11,809 nt of DNA from assembly GCA_017577365.1 (NCBI GenBank), contig PKRJ01000085.1, positions 1 through 11,809 of the forward strand. The letters are read 5' to 3'. Shown here in pieces: positions 1-6,371 of the stretch (within the stretch, counting starts at the first letter, position 1; each line of letters begins with the position of its first letter). The notes below the pieces were generated by a model, which worked only from the letters and a program-made list of their open reading frames with translations, did no database searches and had not been told where the DNA came from. Both the position numbers and the translations under genes were made by a program. This DNA comes from Gammaproteobacteria bacterium (GTDB lineage: Bacteria > Pseudomonadota > Gammaproteobacteria > Steroidobacterales > Rariloculaceae).

Positions 1-341
1 GCCTCGATCAGGGTCTCCGGCGCGCTGCGCTTCGACAGGAATCCGAGCGCGCCTTCGCGCAGCGCGCGGCGCGCGTGCATCGGATCGTCGTGCGCCGAGA
101 GCGCGAGCACGCGCGCGCGATGGTCTTTGGCGCGGATTCTTTTCAGCGCCTCGAGCCCGCCCATTCCGGGCATCGCGATGTCGAGCAGCACGACGTCCGG
201 ACCGAGCTCGTCGTAGAGGCGGCAGGCTTCCTCGCCGGAATCCGCCTCGCCGACCACGCTCATCTCGCGATGCGTCTGCAGCAGAAGGCGAAAGCCCGTG
301 CGCACGACCGCGTGATCGTCGACGAGCAGCACGCTGATCAT
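1..341 (-). CDS. LuxR/NarL-type response regulator, receiver domain (partial, cut by window edge)
   Basis: This is the N-terminal 113 residues of a response regulator on the minus strand; the rest runs off the left edge. The start at 341 is ATG, preceded by a GGAGG-like ribosome site inside the end of the kinase gene, and its ATGA overlaps the kinase stop by 4 bases, so the two are translationally coupled. The reading frame shows a full receiver domain: the acidic pair DD at residues 8-9, phospho-acceptor D54 in VLLDIAMPGMGG, the switch Ser in LALSAHDD near 82, and K104 in GFLSKR. The spacing and the HAVVRTGF segment resemble UhpA/NarL/MoxX-type regulators, which carry a C-terminal LuxR helix-turn-helix; that part is not visible. 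The partner kinase and the divergent PQQ operon suggest control of PQQ-dependent oxidation (inference). The family call is firm, the target is not. Confidence 0.9.
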   Translation of the reverse strand, partial: MISVLLVDDHAVVRTGFRLLLQTHREMSVVGEADSGEEACRLYDELGPDVVLLDIAMPGMGGLEALKRIRAKDHRARVLALSAHDDPMHARRALREGALGFLSKRSAPETLIE

Positions 342-1696
342 GCGGCCTCCTTCGCTTGCAACGGGATCTCGGCTGCAAGGCGCACGCCGCGCGGCGAACG
401 GCTCGCGACCTCGAAGCGGCCGTCGAGGCGCTCGACGCGGTCGGCGAGCCCGCGGAGCCCGAAGCGTCCCGGGCCCGCCCAATCCGGCGGCAGGCCGCAG
501 CCGTCGTCCTCGACCGTGACCCGGATCCGATCGCCGTCGGCCGAGACGTCAATCTCGACGGCGCTCGGCCGGGCGTGTCGCAGCGCATTGATGAGTCCTT
601 CCTGCACGACGCGGTAGATCGTCAACGCGACGCTGTGGCCGAGATCGCAATCGATCGAATAACGGGCCGACAGCGCGACCGTGGGACAGCGCCGCTGCCA
701 GTCGCGCACGAGATTCTCGAGCGTCTCGCCGAGGCCGAGCGTGTCGAGGGTCAGCGGCTCGAGCCGCGGGATCAGCCCGTGCATCGCATCGTAGAGCCGT
801 CCGGCCTCGTCGGCGATCAGGCGGGCGGTCTCGCGGGTTTTCTCGGGCGGACCGTCGGGCTGCGCGGCGATCGCCGCGGCGAGGCTGCGGATGGCGGTGA
901 CCGACTGACCGAGCTCGTCGTGCAGCTCGTGCGCGATGAGGCGGCGCTCCTCCTCGATGCGCTGCTCGATCAGCCGGCCGAGCTCGCGCCGCTCCTCGAG
1001 CTTGAGCTCGGCCTCGCGCGCCTTGCGTTCGGCTTTGACCTTGTCCTCGACCGCCTCGGCCATCGCGTTGAACGCATCGCCGATCACCTTCGCCTCGGTG
1101 CCTTCGAGCGGCGGCAGGCGGAAGCCGAGCTCGCCGCTTCGAAGCCGCGCGAGCCCGTCGACGATGACCGGGATCGGCTCGAGCGCGCGGCCGACGAACC
1201 AGAAGGCCGCGCCGTTGACGGCGACGAGCATGACCGCGGCGACGGCGACGAGCCAGGCGAATGCATCCCACGCATCGAGCACCGCGCGCGACGCGTCGGC
1301 CTCGAGCAGCAGCGTGCTGCCGTCCGGAAGGTCGAAACGCTGACGAAGCTCCTCGGGGGCGAGGAGGCGGTCGAACCAGCCCGGCGCATAGCGCCCGGCC
1401 TTCCACGTCGACGGCGGCGAACGATAGAGCTCCTCGCCCGTGGGCGAGAGCAGCGTGATGTCGTGCGCCCGGACGCGGCCGAGCTCCTCGAGGAACTCGA
1501 GCACCATCTCGGGCCGGCTGCCCCGCCGCTCGAGCGCCGCGAGCTGGCCGAGCAGCTGCGCCGCAACGCGGTTCGCGGCCGTGATCTCCTCGCGGATCGA
1601 CGCGCGGGCGCTCTGCAGCTCGGCGATCAGGAGCACGGCGACGAACGCGGCCGAGAGGCTCGCGACGACGAGGTTCAAGTGCATCCGCAGCGTCAT
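338..1696 (-). CDS. MoxY-like membrane sensor histidine kinase (HisKA_3 type)
   Basis: The product is an inner-membrane sensor kinase that would phosphorylate the response regulator encoded just downstream. Counted from the ATG at 1696 (452 residues), there is a transmembrane helix at about 7-26, a periplasmic domain at about 27-145 that resembles the LapD/MoxY N-terminal domain, a second helix at about 147-168, a HAMP linker, a charged coiled coil at 215-255, and the dimerisation motif AHELHDELGQ with the likely phospho-acceptor H259. The ATPase domain follows with N box QEGLINALRHA (N370), DDGCGLPP (397-404) and GRFGLRGLADR (410-420). I chose 1696 because the helix then starts where family members start; the frame stays open to an ATG at 1714 and a GTG at 1735, and none has a clear ribosome site. 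MoxY of Paracoccus controls methanol oxidation, so a role in alcohol/PQQ metabolism is likely but inferred. Confidence 0.88.
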   Translation of the reverse strand: MTLRMHLNLVVASLSAAFVAVLLIAELQSARASIREEITAANRVAAQLLGQLAALERRGSRPEMVLEFLEELGRVRAHDITLLSPTGEELYRSPPSTWKAGRYAPGWFDRLLAPEELRQRFDLPDGSTLLLEADASRAVLDAWDAFAWLVAVAAVMLVAVNGAAFWFVGRALEPIPVIVDGLARLRSGELGFRLPPLEGTEAKVIGDAFNAMAEAVEDKVKAERKAREAELKLEERRELGRLIEQRIEEERRLIAHELHDELGQSVTAIRSLAAAIAAQPDGPPEKTRETARLIADEAGRLYDAMHGLIPRLEPLTLDTLGLGETLENLVRDWQRRCPTVALSARYSIDCDLGHSVALTIYRVVQEGLINALRHARPSAVEIDVSADGDRIRVTVEDDGCGLPPDWAGPGRFGLRGLADRVERLDGRFEVASRSPRGVRLAAEIPLQAKEAA

Positions 1697-1758
1697 GGCT
1701 CGAGGAGTGTGCATCAGTCGCGTCGCGCGGGTCACGCCCGCCGCCGGCGGTTCAAGAA

Positions 1759-1780
1759 AATCATGAGCCGAGAATCATGA
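1759..1780. repeat. Tandem AATCATGA direct repeat, candidate operator
   Basis: AATCATGA occurs at 1759-1766 and again at 1773-1780, 14 bases apart start to start. Each copy contains the palindrome TCATGA. It is the most AT-rich spot in an otherwise GC-rich neighbourhood and lies between a two-component system and pqqA. It may be a binding site for the neighbouring response regulator, but only the position and the repetition support this. Confidence 0.4.
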
Positions 1781-1782
1781 AA

Positions 1783-1802
1783 GGCCGGTTTCGCGGCCGG
1801 CC
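1783..1802. repeat. GC-rich inverted repeat upstream of pqqA
   Basis: GGCCGG (1783-1788) is mirrored by CCGGCC (1797-1802) across eight bases, and a 12-base perfect palindrome GCGGCCGGCCGC overlaps it at 1793-1804. It could be part of an operator or simply reflect the high GC content. No function is assigned. Confidence 0.3.
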
Positions 1803-1824
1803 GCCGCTCCGTGATGCTGTCCGA

Positions 1825-1840
1825 GGCGGAATGGTCCGCC
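1825..1840 (+). promoter_or_regulatory. Small hairpin in the pqqA leader
   Basis: GGCGGA (1825-1830) pairs perfectly with TCCGCC (1835-1840) around a four-base loop, ending eight bases before the AAGGAG ribosome site of pqqA. In the transcript this would form a compact stem that could stabilise the leader or affect translation initiation. On DNA it could equally be an operator. Confidence 0.35.
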
Positions 1841-1861
1841 GTCAAACCAAGGAGCAGCGCC

Positions 1862-1936
1862 ATGCGTTGGGAGACCCCCCAAGCGATCGATCTGCGGTTC
1901 GGCATGGAAATCACGATGTACATCTCGAACCGTTGA
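1862..1936 (+). CDS. pqqA: PqqA, PQQ precursor peptide (24 aa)
   Basis: This tiny gene encodes the peptide whose Glu and Tyr side chains become the backbone of pyrroloquinoline quinone. The 24-residue product has the PqqA signature: E16-I-T-M-Y20 (the ExxxY pair crosslinked by PqqE), preceded by IDLRFG and followed by YISNR at the C-terminus. The length matches the 22-29 residues usual for the family. The ATG has a strong ribosome site, AAGGAG at 1849-1854 with a seven-base spacer, the best in this operon, as expected for a peptide needed in stoichiometric amounts. It begins pqqABCDE and is separated from pqqB by 62 bases holding a stable hairpin. The peptide is bound by PqqD and acted on by PqqE; a protease must then free the crosslinked amino acids. 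Confidence 0.96.
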   Translation: MRWETPQAIDLRFGMEITMYISNR

Positions 1937-1948
1937 CGATCTGACGCG

Positions 1949-1983
1949 CGGCCGCGGCGATTCTCCCCGGGACGCCGCGGCCG
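1949..1983 (+). terminator. Stable hairpin between pqqA and pqqB, candidate attenuator
   Basis: A perfect 11-base inverted repeat made only of G and C (left arm 1949-1959, right arm 1973-1983) encloses a 13-base loop. It sits 12 bases after the pqqA stop and 15 bases before the pqqB ATG, with no T tract, so it is not a standard intrinsic terminator. It more likely attenuates transcription, protects the 3' end of a short pqqA message, or lowers pqqB translation. A competing stem, CGCCG (1973-1977) with CGGCG (1986-1990), could replace it. Structures between pqqA and pqqB are known in other bacteria to raise the pqqA share of the transcript. Confidence 0.55.
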
Positions 1984-1998
1984 AGCGGCGTTCGACCG

Positions 1999-2919
1999 AT
2001 GCGTATCACGATTCTGGGCTCCGCGGCCGGCGGCGGCTTTCCGCAATGGAACTGTCATTGCCGCAACTGCGCCGGTGTCCGCGAGGGCACGCTCCGCGCG
2101 CTGCCGCGCACGCAGTCGTCGGTCGCGGTCAGCGGCCGCCGCGACGATGCGTTCGTGCTCGTGAACGCGTCGCCCGACTTGCGCGCTCAGCTCGCGGCCT
2201 ACGCTCCGGCGAAGCCGCGGCGCGGACCGCGCGATACGGGCATCGCCGCGATCGTGCTCGTCGACGCGCAGCTCGACCATACCTTGGGCCTGTATCTGCT
2301 GCGCGAGTCGAGCGCGCCGTGGCCGGTCTATTGCACCGATCGCGTGTACGAGGACCTGACGCGCGGTCATCCGGTGCTCGAGGTGCTCGAGCACTATTGC
2401 GGCACCGAACGTCGGCGGATCGCGCTCGACGGCGAGGCGTTCGAGGTGCCCGGCGCGGACGGCGTCGAATGGCGCGCGCTGCCCGTCTCGAGCAAGCCTC
2501 CGCCGTTCTCGCCGAATCGCCGCGCGCCCGAGCCCGGCGACAACATCGCGCTCGTGCTGCGCGACGCGGCCACGGGAAGGTCCGTGCTCTACGCGCCGGG
2601 GCTTGCAGAGATCGATTCCCGGATCGAGGCCGAGATGCGCTCGGCCGACTGCGTGCTCGTCGACGGCACGTTCTTCACCGACGACGAGATGATCGGCGTC
2701 GGCGTGTCGAGCAAGCGCGCGCGCGATATCGGTCACCTGCCGCAGAGCGGTCCGGGCGGCATGCTCGAGCACCTCGCGGCGCTGCCCGGCACGACGCGGA
2801 AGATCCTGATCCACATCAACAACACGAACCCGATCCTCGACGAGCGCTCGGAGGAGCGCGCCGTGCTCGAGCGGCTCGGCGTCGAGGTCGCCTTCGACGG
2901 CATGGAGATCGAGCTTTGA
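1999..2919 (+). CDS. pqqB: PqqB, metallo-beta-lactamase-fold PQQ biosynthesis protein
   Basis: PqqB is a cytoplasmic metallo-beta-lactamase-fold protein of PQQ biosynthesis, proposed to hydroxylate the tyrosine ring of the Glu-Tyr intermediate before PqqC acts. The 306-residue length is usual for PqqB. The N-terminus carries the family hallmark: ITILGSAAGGGFPQWNCHC with C19, H20, C21 and C24 forming the CHCxxC site. The fold's metal-binding loop appears as VDAQLDHTLGLYLLRE (88-103), with the family's altered DxxxDH form in place of HxHxDH. DGTFFTDDEM near 221-230, GHLPQSGPGG near 244-253 and HINNTNPIL near 272-280 are also typical. The ATG at 1999 places this N-terminus correctly, although its ribosome site is weak and the hairpin lies just upstream. 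The stop overlaps the TTG start of pqqC. Confidence 0.96.
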   Translation: MRITILGSAAGGGFPQWNCHCRNCAGVREGTLRALPRTQSSVAVSGRRDDAFVLVNASPDLRAQLAAYAPAKPRRGPRDTGIAAIVLVDAQLDHTLGLYLLRESSAPWPVYCTDRVYEDLTRGHPVLEVLEHYCGTERRRIALDGEAFEVPGADGVEWRALPVSSKPPPFSPNRRAPEPGDNIALVLRDAATGRSVLYAPGLAEIDSRIEAEMRSADCVLVDGTFFTDDEMIGVGVSSKRARDIGHLPQSGPGGMLEHLAALPGTTRKILIHINNTNPILDERSEERAVLERLGVEVAFDGMEIEL

Positions 2920-3617
2920 GCCAAGCACCCTGGACCCGAGAGGAGTTCGAGCGGCGGCTGCGCGCGCTCGGCGAGCGGTATCACATCCACCATCCGTTCA
3001 ACGTGATGCTGAACACCGGGCGCGCGACCCGCAAGCAGATCCAGGGATGGGTCGCGAATCGCTACTACTACCAGATCAACATTCCGTTGAAGGACGCGGC
3101 GATCCTGTCGAATTGCCCGGACCGAAGCGTGAGAAGGCTCTGGGTGCGGCGGATTCTCGATCACGACGGTTACGGCGAGGACGAGGGCGGCATCGAGTCG
3201 TGGCTTCGCCTCGCCGACGCGGTCGGCCTCGACCGAAAGCGCGTGGAGCGCCTCGAGGATCTGTTGCCCGGCGTTCGCTTCGCCGTCGACGCGTACGTGA
3301 ACTTCGCGCGGCAGGCGCCGTGGCAGGAGGCGGTGTGCTCGTCGCTGACGGAGCTCTTCGCGCCCGAGATCCACCGGCAGCGTCTCAAGGGTTGGCCCGA
3401 GTTCTATCCGTGGATCGAGCGCGAGGGCCTTGTCTATTTTCAGAGCCGCATCGGTCTCGCGCGCCGCGACGTCGAGCACGGTCTCGCGATCACGCTCGAG
3501 CATTTCTCGAGGACGCGCGAGCTGCAGGAGCGTGCGCTCGAGATCCTGAAATTCAAGCTCGACGTGCTGTGGCAGATGAACGATGCGCTCGCGCAGCGCT
3601 ACGGGGTGACGGTATGA
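2916..3617 (+). CDS. pqqC: PqqC, pyrroloquinoline-quinone synthase
   Basis: PqqC catalyses the last step of PQQ formation, ring closure and an eight-electron oxidation of the precursor by O2. I place the start at TTG 2916, which overlaps the pqqB stop as TTGA and has GGAG (2904-2907) eight bases upstream; the first in-frame ATG lies about 30 residues in, beyond the conserved HIHHPFNVMLN, and is too late. The 233-residue product has the family length. The active-site region is intact: RYHIHHPF (21-28), RYYYQINIPLKDA (49-61), ILDHDG with H83, ELFAPEIHRQR (146-156) with E146, H153 and R156, and YFQSRIG with Y174 and R178, matching residues known from Klebsiella PqqC. The frame is open upstream across pqqB, but that sequence is out of frame with pqqB and is not a fusion. 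The stop overlaps pqqD by four bases. Confidence 0.95.
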   Translation: MSQAPWTREEFERRLRALGERYHIHHPFNVMLNTGRATRKQIQGWVANRYYYQINIPLKDAAILSNCPDRSVRRLWVRRILDHDGYGEDEGGIESWLRLADAVGLDRKRVERLEDLLPGVRFAVDAYVNFARQAPWQEAVCSSLTELFAPEIHRQRLKGWPEFYPWIEREGLVYFQSRIGLARRDVEHGLAITLEHFSRTRELQERALEILKFKLDVLWQMNDALAQRYGVTV

Positions 3618-3892
3618 GCGCAATCTCGCCAACGGCGAAACCGAAGCTCGGTCGGAACTTTCGCCTGCAGTGGGAGCCGGCGCAGCAGGCCCACGTGCTG
3701 CTCTATCCGGAAGGCGTTGTGAAGCTCAACGGAAGCGCCGGCGCGATCATGAGCCGCTGCGACGGCACGCGGACGCTCGGCGAGATCGTCGGCGATCTCG
3801 AGCGGACGTACGCAACGGCGGGGCTTGCCGCCGACGTCGAAGCGTTCGTCGCGCTCGCCGTCGAGCGGCAATGGCTCGAGGTCGACGAATGA
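3614..3892 (+). CDS. pqqD: PqqD, PqqA-binding peptide chaperone (RRE)
   Basis: PqqD is a small winged-helix peptide chaperone (the prototype RiPP recognition element) that binds PqqA and presents it to the radical SAM enzyme PqqE. The 92-residue length is normal for a stand-alone PqqD. Typical segments are KLGRNFRLQWEPAQQAHVLLYPEG (about residues 11-34, split here by W20), VKLNGSAGAIM (36-46) and CDGTRTLGEIVGDL (49-62), followed by an amphipathic C-terminal helix. The ATG at 3614 overlaps the pqqC stop as ATGA, and the stop overlaps the pqqE ATG in the same way, so PqqD and PqqE should be made in a coupled manner, fitting their joint work on PqqA. In some bacteria pqqD is fused to pqqC or pqqE; here it is separate. 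Confidence 0.95.
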   Translation: MSAISPTAKPKLGRNFRLQWEPAQQAHVLLYPEGVVKLNGSAGAIMSRCDGTRTLGEIVGDLERTYATAGLAADVEAFVALAVERQWLEVDE

Positions 3893-5034
3893 GCGCCGCG
3901 ACGACCGATCCGCGCGGCGCATCGAAAGCGGCAGGACCGCCGCTGTGGCTCCTCTGCGAGCTGACGTATCGCTGTCCGCTCCACTGCGTGTTCTGCTACA
4001 ACCCGACGAACATGCCCGACATCGGGCCCGAGCTCGATACGTCGACGTGGATTCGCGTGCTGCACGAGGCGCGCGCGCTCGGCGCGGTGCAGCTCGGGCT
4101 TTCCGGCGGCGAGCCGCTCGCGCGCGACGATCTCGAGCAGATCGTCGCGGAGGCGCATCGGCTCGGGTACTACGTCAATCTGATCACGTCCGGGATCGGG
4201 CTCACGGAGGAGCGCATCAAGGCGCTCAAGGAGGCCGGGCTCGACCACATCCAGCTCTCGTTCCAGGACTCGACGCGCGAGGTGAACGATTTCCTGAGCA
4301 GCACGCGCACGTTCGATTTGAAATCGAAGGTCGCGGCGCTGATCAAGCGGTACGGCTACCCGATGGTCTTGAACGTCGTGCTGCATCGCCTGAACATCGA
4401 CCACATCGAGGAGATTCTCGAGATGGCCGACCGGCTCGGGGCGGAGTATCTTGAGCTGGCGAATACGCAGTACTACGGCTGGGCATGGAAGAACCGCGAC
4501 GCATTGCTGCCGAGCCGCGAGCAGCTTACGCGCGCCGAGGAGGCGACGAACCGTTTTCGCGAGCGCATCGGGCAGCGAATGCGGATCTATTTCGTCGTCC
4601 CGGACTACTTCGAGAAGCGGCCGAAGCCCTGCATGAACGGCCTCGGCTCGATCTTCCTCACGGTCGCGCCGGACGGCGTCGCGCTGCCGTGCCATTCGGC
4701 GCGCATCCTGCCGGGGCTCGCCTTTCCGAACGTCAAGGAGTCGAGCGTCGAGGAGATCTGGTATCGGTCCGACGCGTTCAATCGTTTCCGCGGCGAGGAC
4801 TGGATGAAGGAGCCGTGCCGGTCGTGCCCCGAGCGGACGCGGGATTTCGGCGGCTGCCGATGCCAGGCGTATCTCATGACCGGCGACGCGACGAACGCCG
4901 ATCCGGTGTGCGAGCTATCGCCGCATCATCATCTCGTCGTCGAGGCCGTCGAGCGCGCGGAGCGGGCGGTCAACGGCGCCGCGCCGGTGCGCGAGGTGCC
5001 GCTCGTCTTCCGCGACCATCGGCGTCGGGCGTGA
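3889..5034 (+). CDS. pqqE: PqqE, radical SAM PqqA cyclase with SPASM domain
   Basis: PqqE makes the carbon-carbon bond between Glu and Tyr of PqqA, the first step of PQQ synthesis, using S-adenosylmethionine and iron-sulfur clusters. The product has 381 residues, normal for PqqE. The radical SAM motif CPLHCVFC gives C29, C33 and C36, followed by LGLSGGEPLARDD with the SAM-binding GGEP at 73-76. The C-terminal SPASM domain keeps the auxiliary-cluster cysteines: C248, C268, C310, C313, C323, C325 and C341. All cluster ligands therefore appear present and the enzyme should be active. The ATG at 3889 overlaps the pqqD stop by four bases. The gene closes the core operon; the next gene on the same strand starts 44 bases later and encodes a membrane metalloprotease. 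Confidence 0.97.
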   Translation: MSAATTDPRGASKAAGPPLWLLCELTYRCPLHCVFCYNPTNMPDIGPELDTSTWIRVLHEARALGAVQLGLSGGEPLARDDLEQIVAEAHRLGYYVNLITSGIGLTEERIKALKEAGLDHIQLSFQDSTREVNDFLSSTRTFDLKSKVAALIKRYGYPMVLNVVLHRLNIDHIEEILEMADRLGAEYLELANTQYYGWAWKNRDALLPSREQLTRAEEATNRFRERIGQRMRIYFVVPDYFEKRPKPCMNGLGSIFLTVAPDGVALPCHSARILPGLAFPNVKESSVEEIWYRSDAFNRFRGEDWMKEPCRSCPERTRDFGGCRCQAYLMTGDATNADPVCELSPHHHLVVEAVERAERAVNGAAPVREVPLVFRDHRRRA

Positions 5035-5078
5035 GCCGCGCCGAGCGGCCTCGCGCCGCGGGCTGACGGGAGAGCGCG

Positions 5079-6350
5079 ATGGACTGGCTCGCGTCGCTGT
5101 TTCTCGCCGCGGTGCTCACCCGCGCCGCGTTGCGGCTCTGGCTCGCGACGCGCCAGATCGAGGCCGTGCGGGCGCGAAGGTCCAAGGTGCCGCGCCTTTT
5201 CGCCGACGAGATCTCCGTCGCGGACCATGAGACGGCCGCGGATTACACGATCGCGCGGATGCAGATCACGCGGGTCGGCGCGCTCGCCGGCGCGGCGGTC
5301 GCGATCGGGCTCACGTTCGGGGGCGGCATCGCGGCCGTCGACGCGTTCTGGCGGGCCGCGTCCCTGACTCAGCCTTGGCTCGGGCTCGCCGTCGTGCTGA
5401 GCGTGCTCGGTCTGCTCAAGCTCGTCGAGGTGCCGTTCTCGGTGTGGCGAACGTTCGGGCTCGAGGCGCGCTTCGGCTTCAACCGCACGTCGCCGCGGCT
5501 ATTCGTCACGGATCTCGCGAAGCGGACGTCGATCGGCGCGGCGATCGCGGCGCCGATCGCGCTCGGCGCGATCGTGCTGCTCGAGCGCGGCGGCGCGTGG
5601 TGGTGGATCCCCGCGTGGATCGGATGGCTCACGGTGATGCTCGCTCTCGCGTGGGCGTGGCCGCGGGTGTTCGCGCCGCTCTTCAACCGCTTCACCCGCA
5701 TCCCGGATACGGCGCTCGAGAAGCGCCTCGAGTCGTTGCTCGAGCGCTGCGGGTTCTCGTCGGACGGCGTCTTCGTGATGGACGGCTCCCGCCGCTCGTC
5801 GCACGGCAACGCGTATTTCACGGGATTCGGCCGGAACAAGCGCATCGTGTTTCTCGATACGCTCCTCGAGAAGCTCGAGCCGCCGGAGATCGAGGCGGTG
5901 CTCGCGCACGAGCTCGGGCATTTTCGCCTTCATCACGTGCGCCGCCGCCTGCTGCTGTCGGCGTTGTTGTCGCTCGTCGGTCTCGCGGTGCTCGCGTGGC
6001 TCGCGCGGCAGCCCGGCTTCTACGCGGCGCTCGGCGTGCCCGTGCCGTCGCCGCACGCGGCGCTCTTGCTCTTCGTCGTCGCCGCGCCCGCGTTCACGTT
6101 CTTCGCGACGCCGCTCGTCTCGTGGTGGTCGCGCCGCCACGAGCTCGAGGCGGACGATTTCGCCGTCCAGCACACCGGCGCGGGCCCGCTCGCCCGCGCG
6201 CTCGTGAAGCTCTATCGGGACAACGCGGCGAACCTGACGCCCGATCGGCTCTATTCGGCGTTCTACGATACCCACCCGCCGGCGCTCGTCCGCGTGGCAC
6301 GGCTGCGCGCGATTCCCGTGCCGGGGCAGGGGGACGGCGCGCCGCGCTGA
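5079..6350 (+). CDS. M48 family (Ste24/CAAX-protease-like) membrane zinc metallopeptidase
   Basis: This 423-residue multi-spanning inner-membrane protease of the M48A type has the zinc site HELGH at 277-281 and the third ligand, probably E357, in RRHELEADDFA. Also typical of Ste24-like enzymes are LEARFGFNRTSPRLFVTD (128-145) after the first membrane block and SSHGNAYFTGFGRNKRIVF (240-258). Hydrophobic segments lie at about 1-20, 65-90, 100-120, 152-168, 173-195, 292-310 and 327-350. The ATG at 5079 has GGGAG at 5068-5072. The gene follows pqqE by 44 bases on the same strand, so cotranscription is likely. M48A relatives cleave prenylated or membrane peptides in eukaryotes; bacterial substrates are mostly unknown. 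A role in PqqA processing is possible, since no M16 PqqF/PqqG protease is seen, but general membrane-protein quality control is just as plausible. Confidence 0.92.
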   Translation: MDWLASLFLAAVLTRAALRLWLATRQIEAVRARRSKVPRLFADEISVADHETAADYTIARMQITRVGALAGAAVAIGLTFGGGIAAVDAFWRAASLTQPWLGLAVVLSVLGLLKLVEVPFSVWRTFGLEARFGFNRTSPRLFVTDLAKRTSIGAAIAAPIALGAIVLLERGGAWWWIPAWIGWLTVMLALAWAWPRVFAPLFNRFTRIPDTALEKRLESLLERCGFSSDGVFVMDGSRRSSHGNAYFTGFGRNKRIVFLDTLLEKLEPPEIEAVLAHELGHFRLHHVRRRLLLSALLSLVGLAVLAWLARQPGFYAALGVPVPSPHAALLLFVVAAPAFTFFATPLVSWWSRRHELEADDFAVQHTGAGPLARALVKLYRDNAANLTPDRLYSAFYDTHPPALVRVARLRAIPVPGQGDGAPR

Positions 6351-6352
6351 TC

Positions 6353-6369
6353 GAGCCGTCGCCCGGCTG
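6353..6369. terminator. Weak inverted repeat between convergent genes
   Basis: The 21 bases between the M48 protease stop and the sulfotransferase stop include AGCCG (6354-6358) and CGGCT (6364-6368) around a five-base loop. The position between convergent genes suits a bidirectional terminator, but the stem is short and has no T tract. Confidence 0.25.
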
Positions 6370-6371
6370 CG

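Larger units (their letters stand above)
1697..1861. promoter_or_regulatory. Divergent regulatory region between the kinase gene and pqqA
   Basis: This stretch separates the minus-strand kinase gene from plus-strand pqqA, so it must hold the pqqA promoter and probably the kinase promoter. It contains a direct repeat of AATCATGA (1759-1766 and 1773-1780), a GC-rich inverted repeat (1783-1802), a perfect hairpin (1825-1840) and the strong pqqA ribosome site AAGGAG at 1849-1854, seven bases before the ATG. I could not place a convincing -35/-10 pair, and a regulator-dependent promoter is plausible. Confidence 0.5.

Noticed and set aside
356..1780. A 474-codon open frame on the plus strand opposite the kinase gene
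   Set aside because: It mirrors the kinase gene, its protein is low-complexity and rich in Arg, Ala, Glu and Asp with no recognisable domain, and long antisense frames are expected at this GC content.
2046..3617. A 523-codon frame that would fuse a new N-terminal domain to PqqC
   Set aside because: The first 290 codons are an out-of-frame reading of pqqB (Arg/Ala-rich). PqqC is complete from TTG 2916.
3703..4695. Long minus-strand frame opposite pqqD/pqqE
   Set aside because: Antisense shadow of two well-identified genes, with no domain signature.
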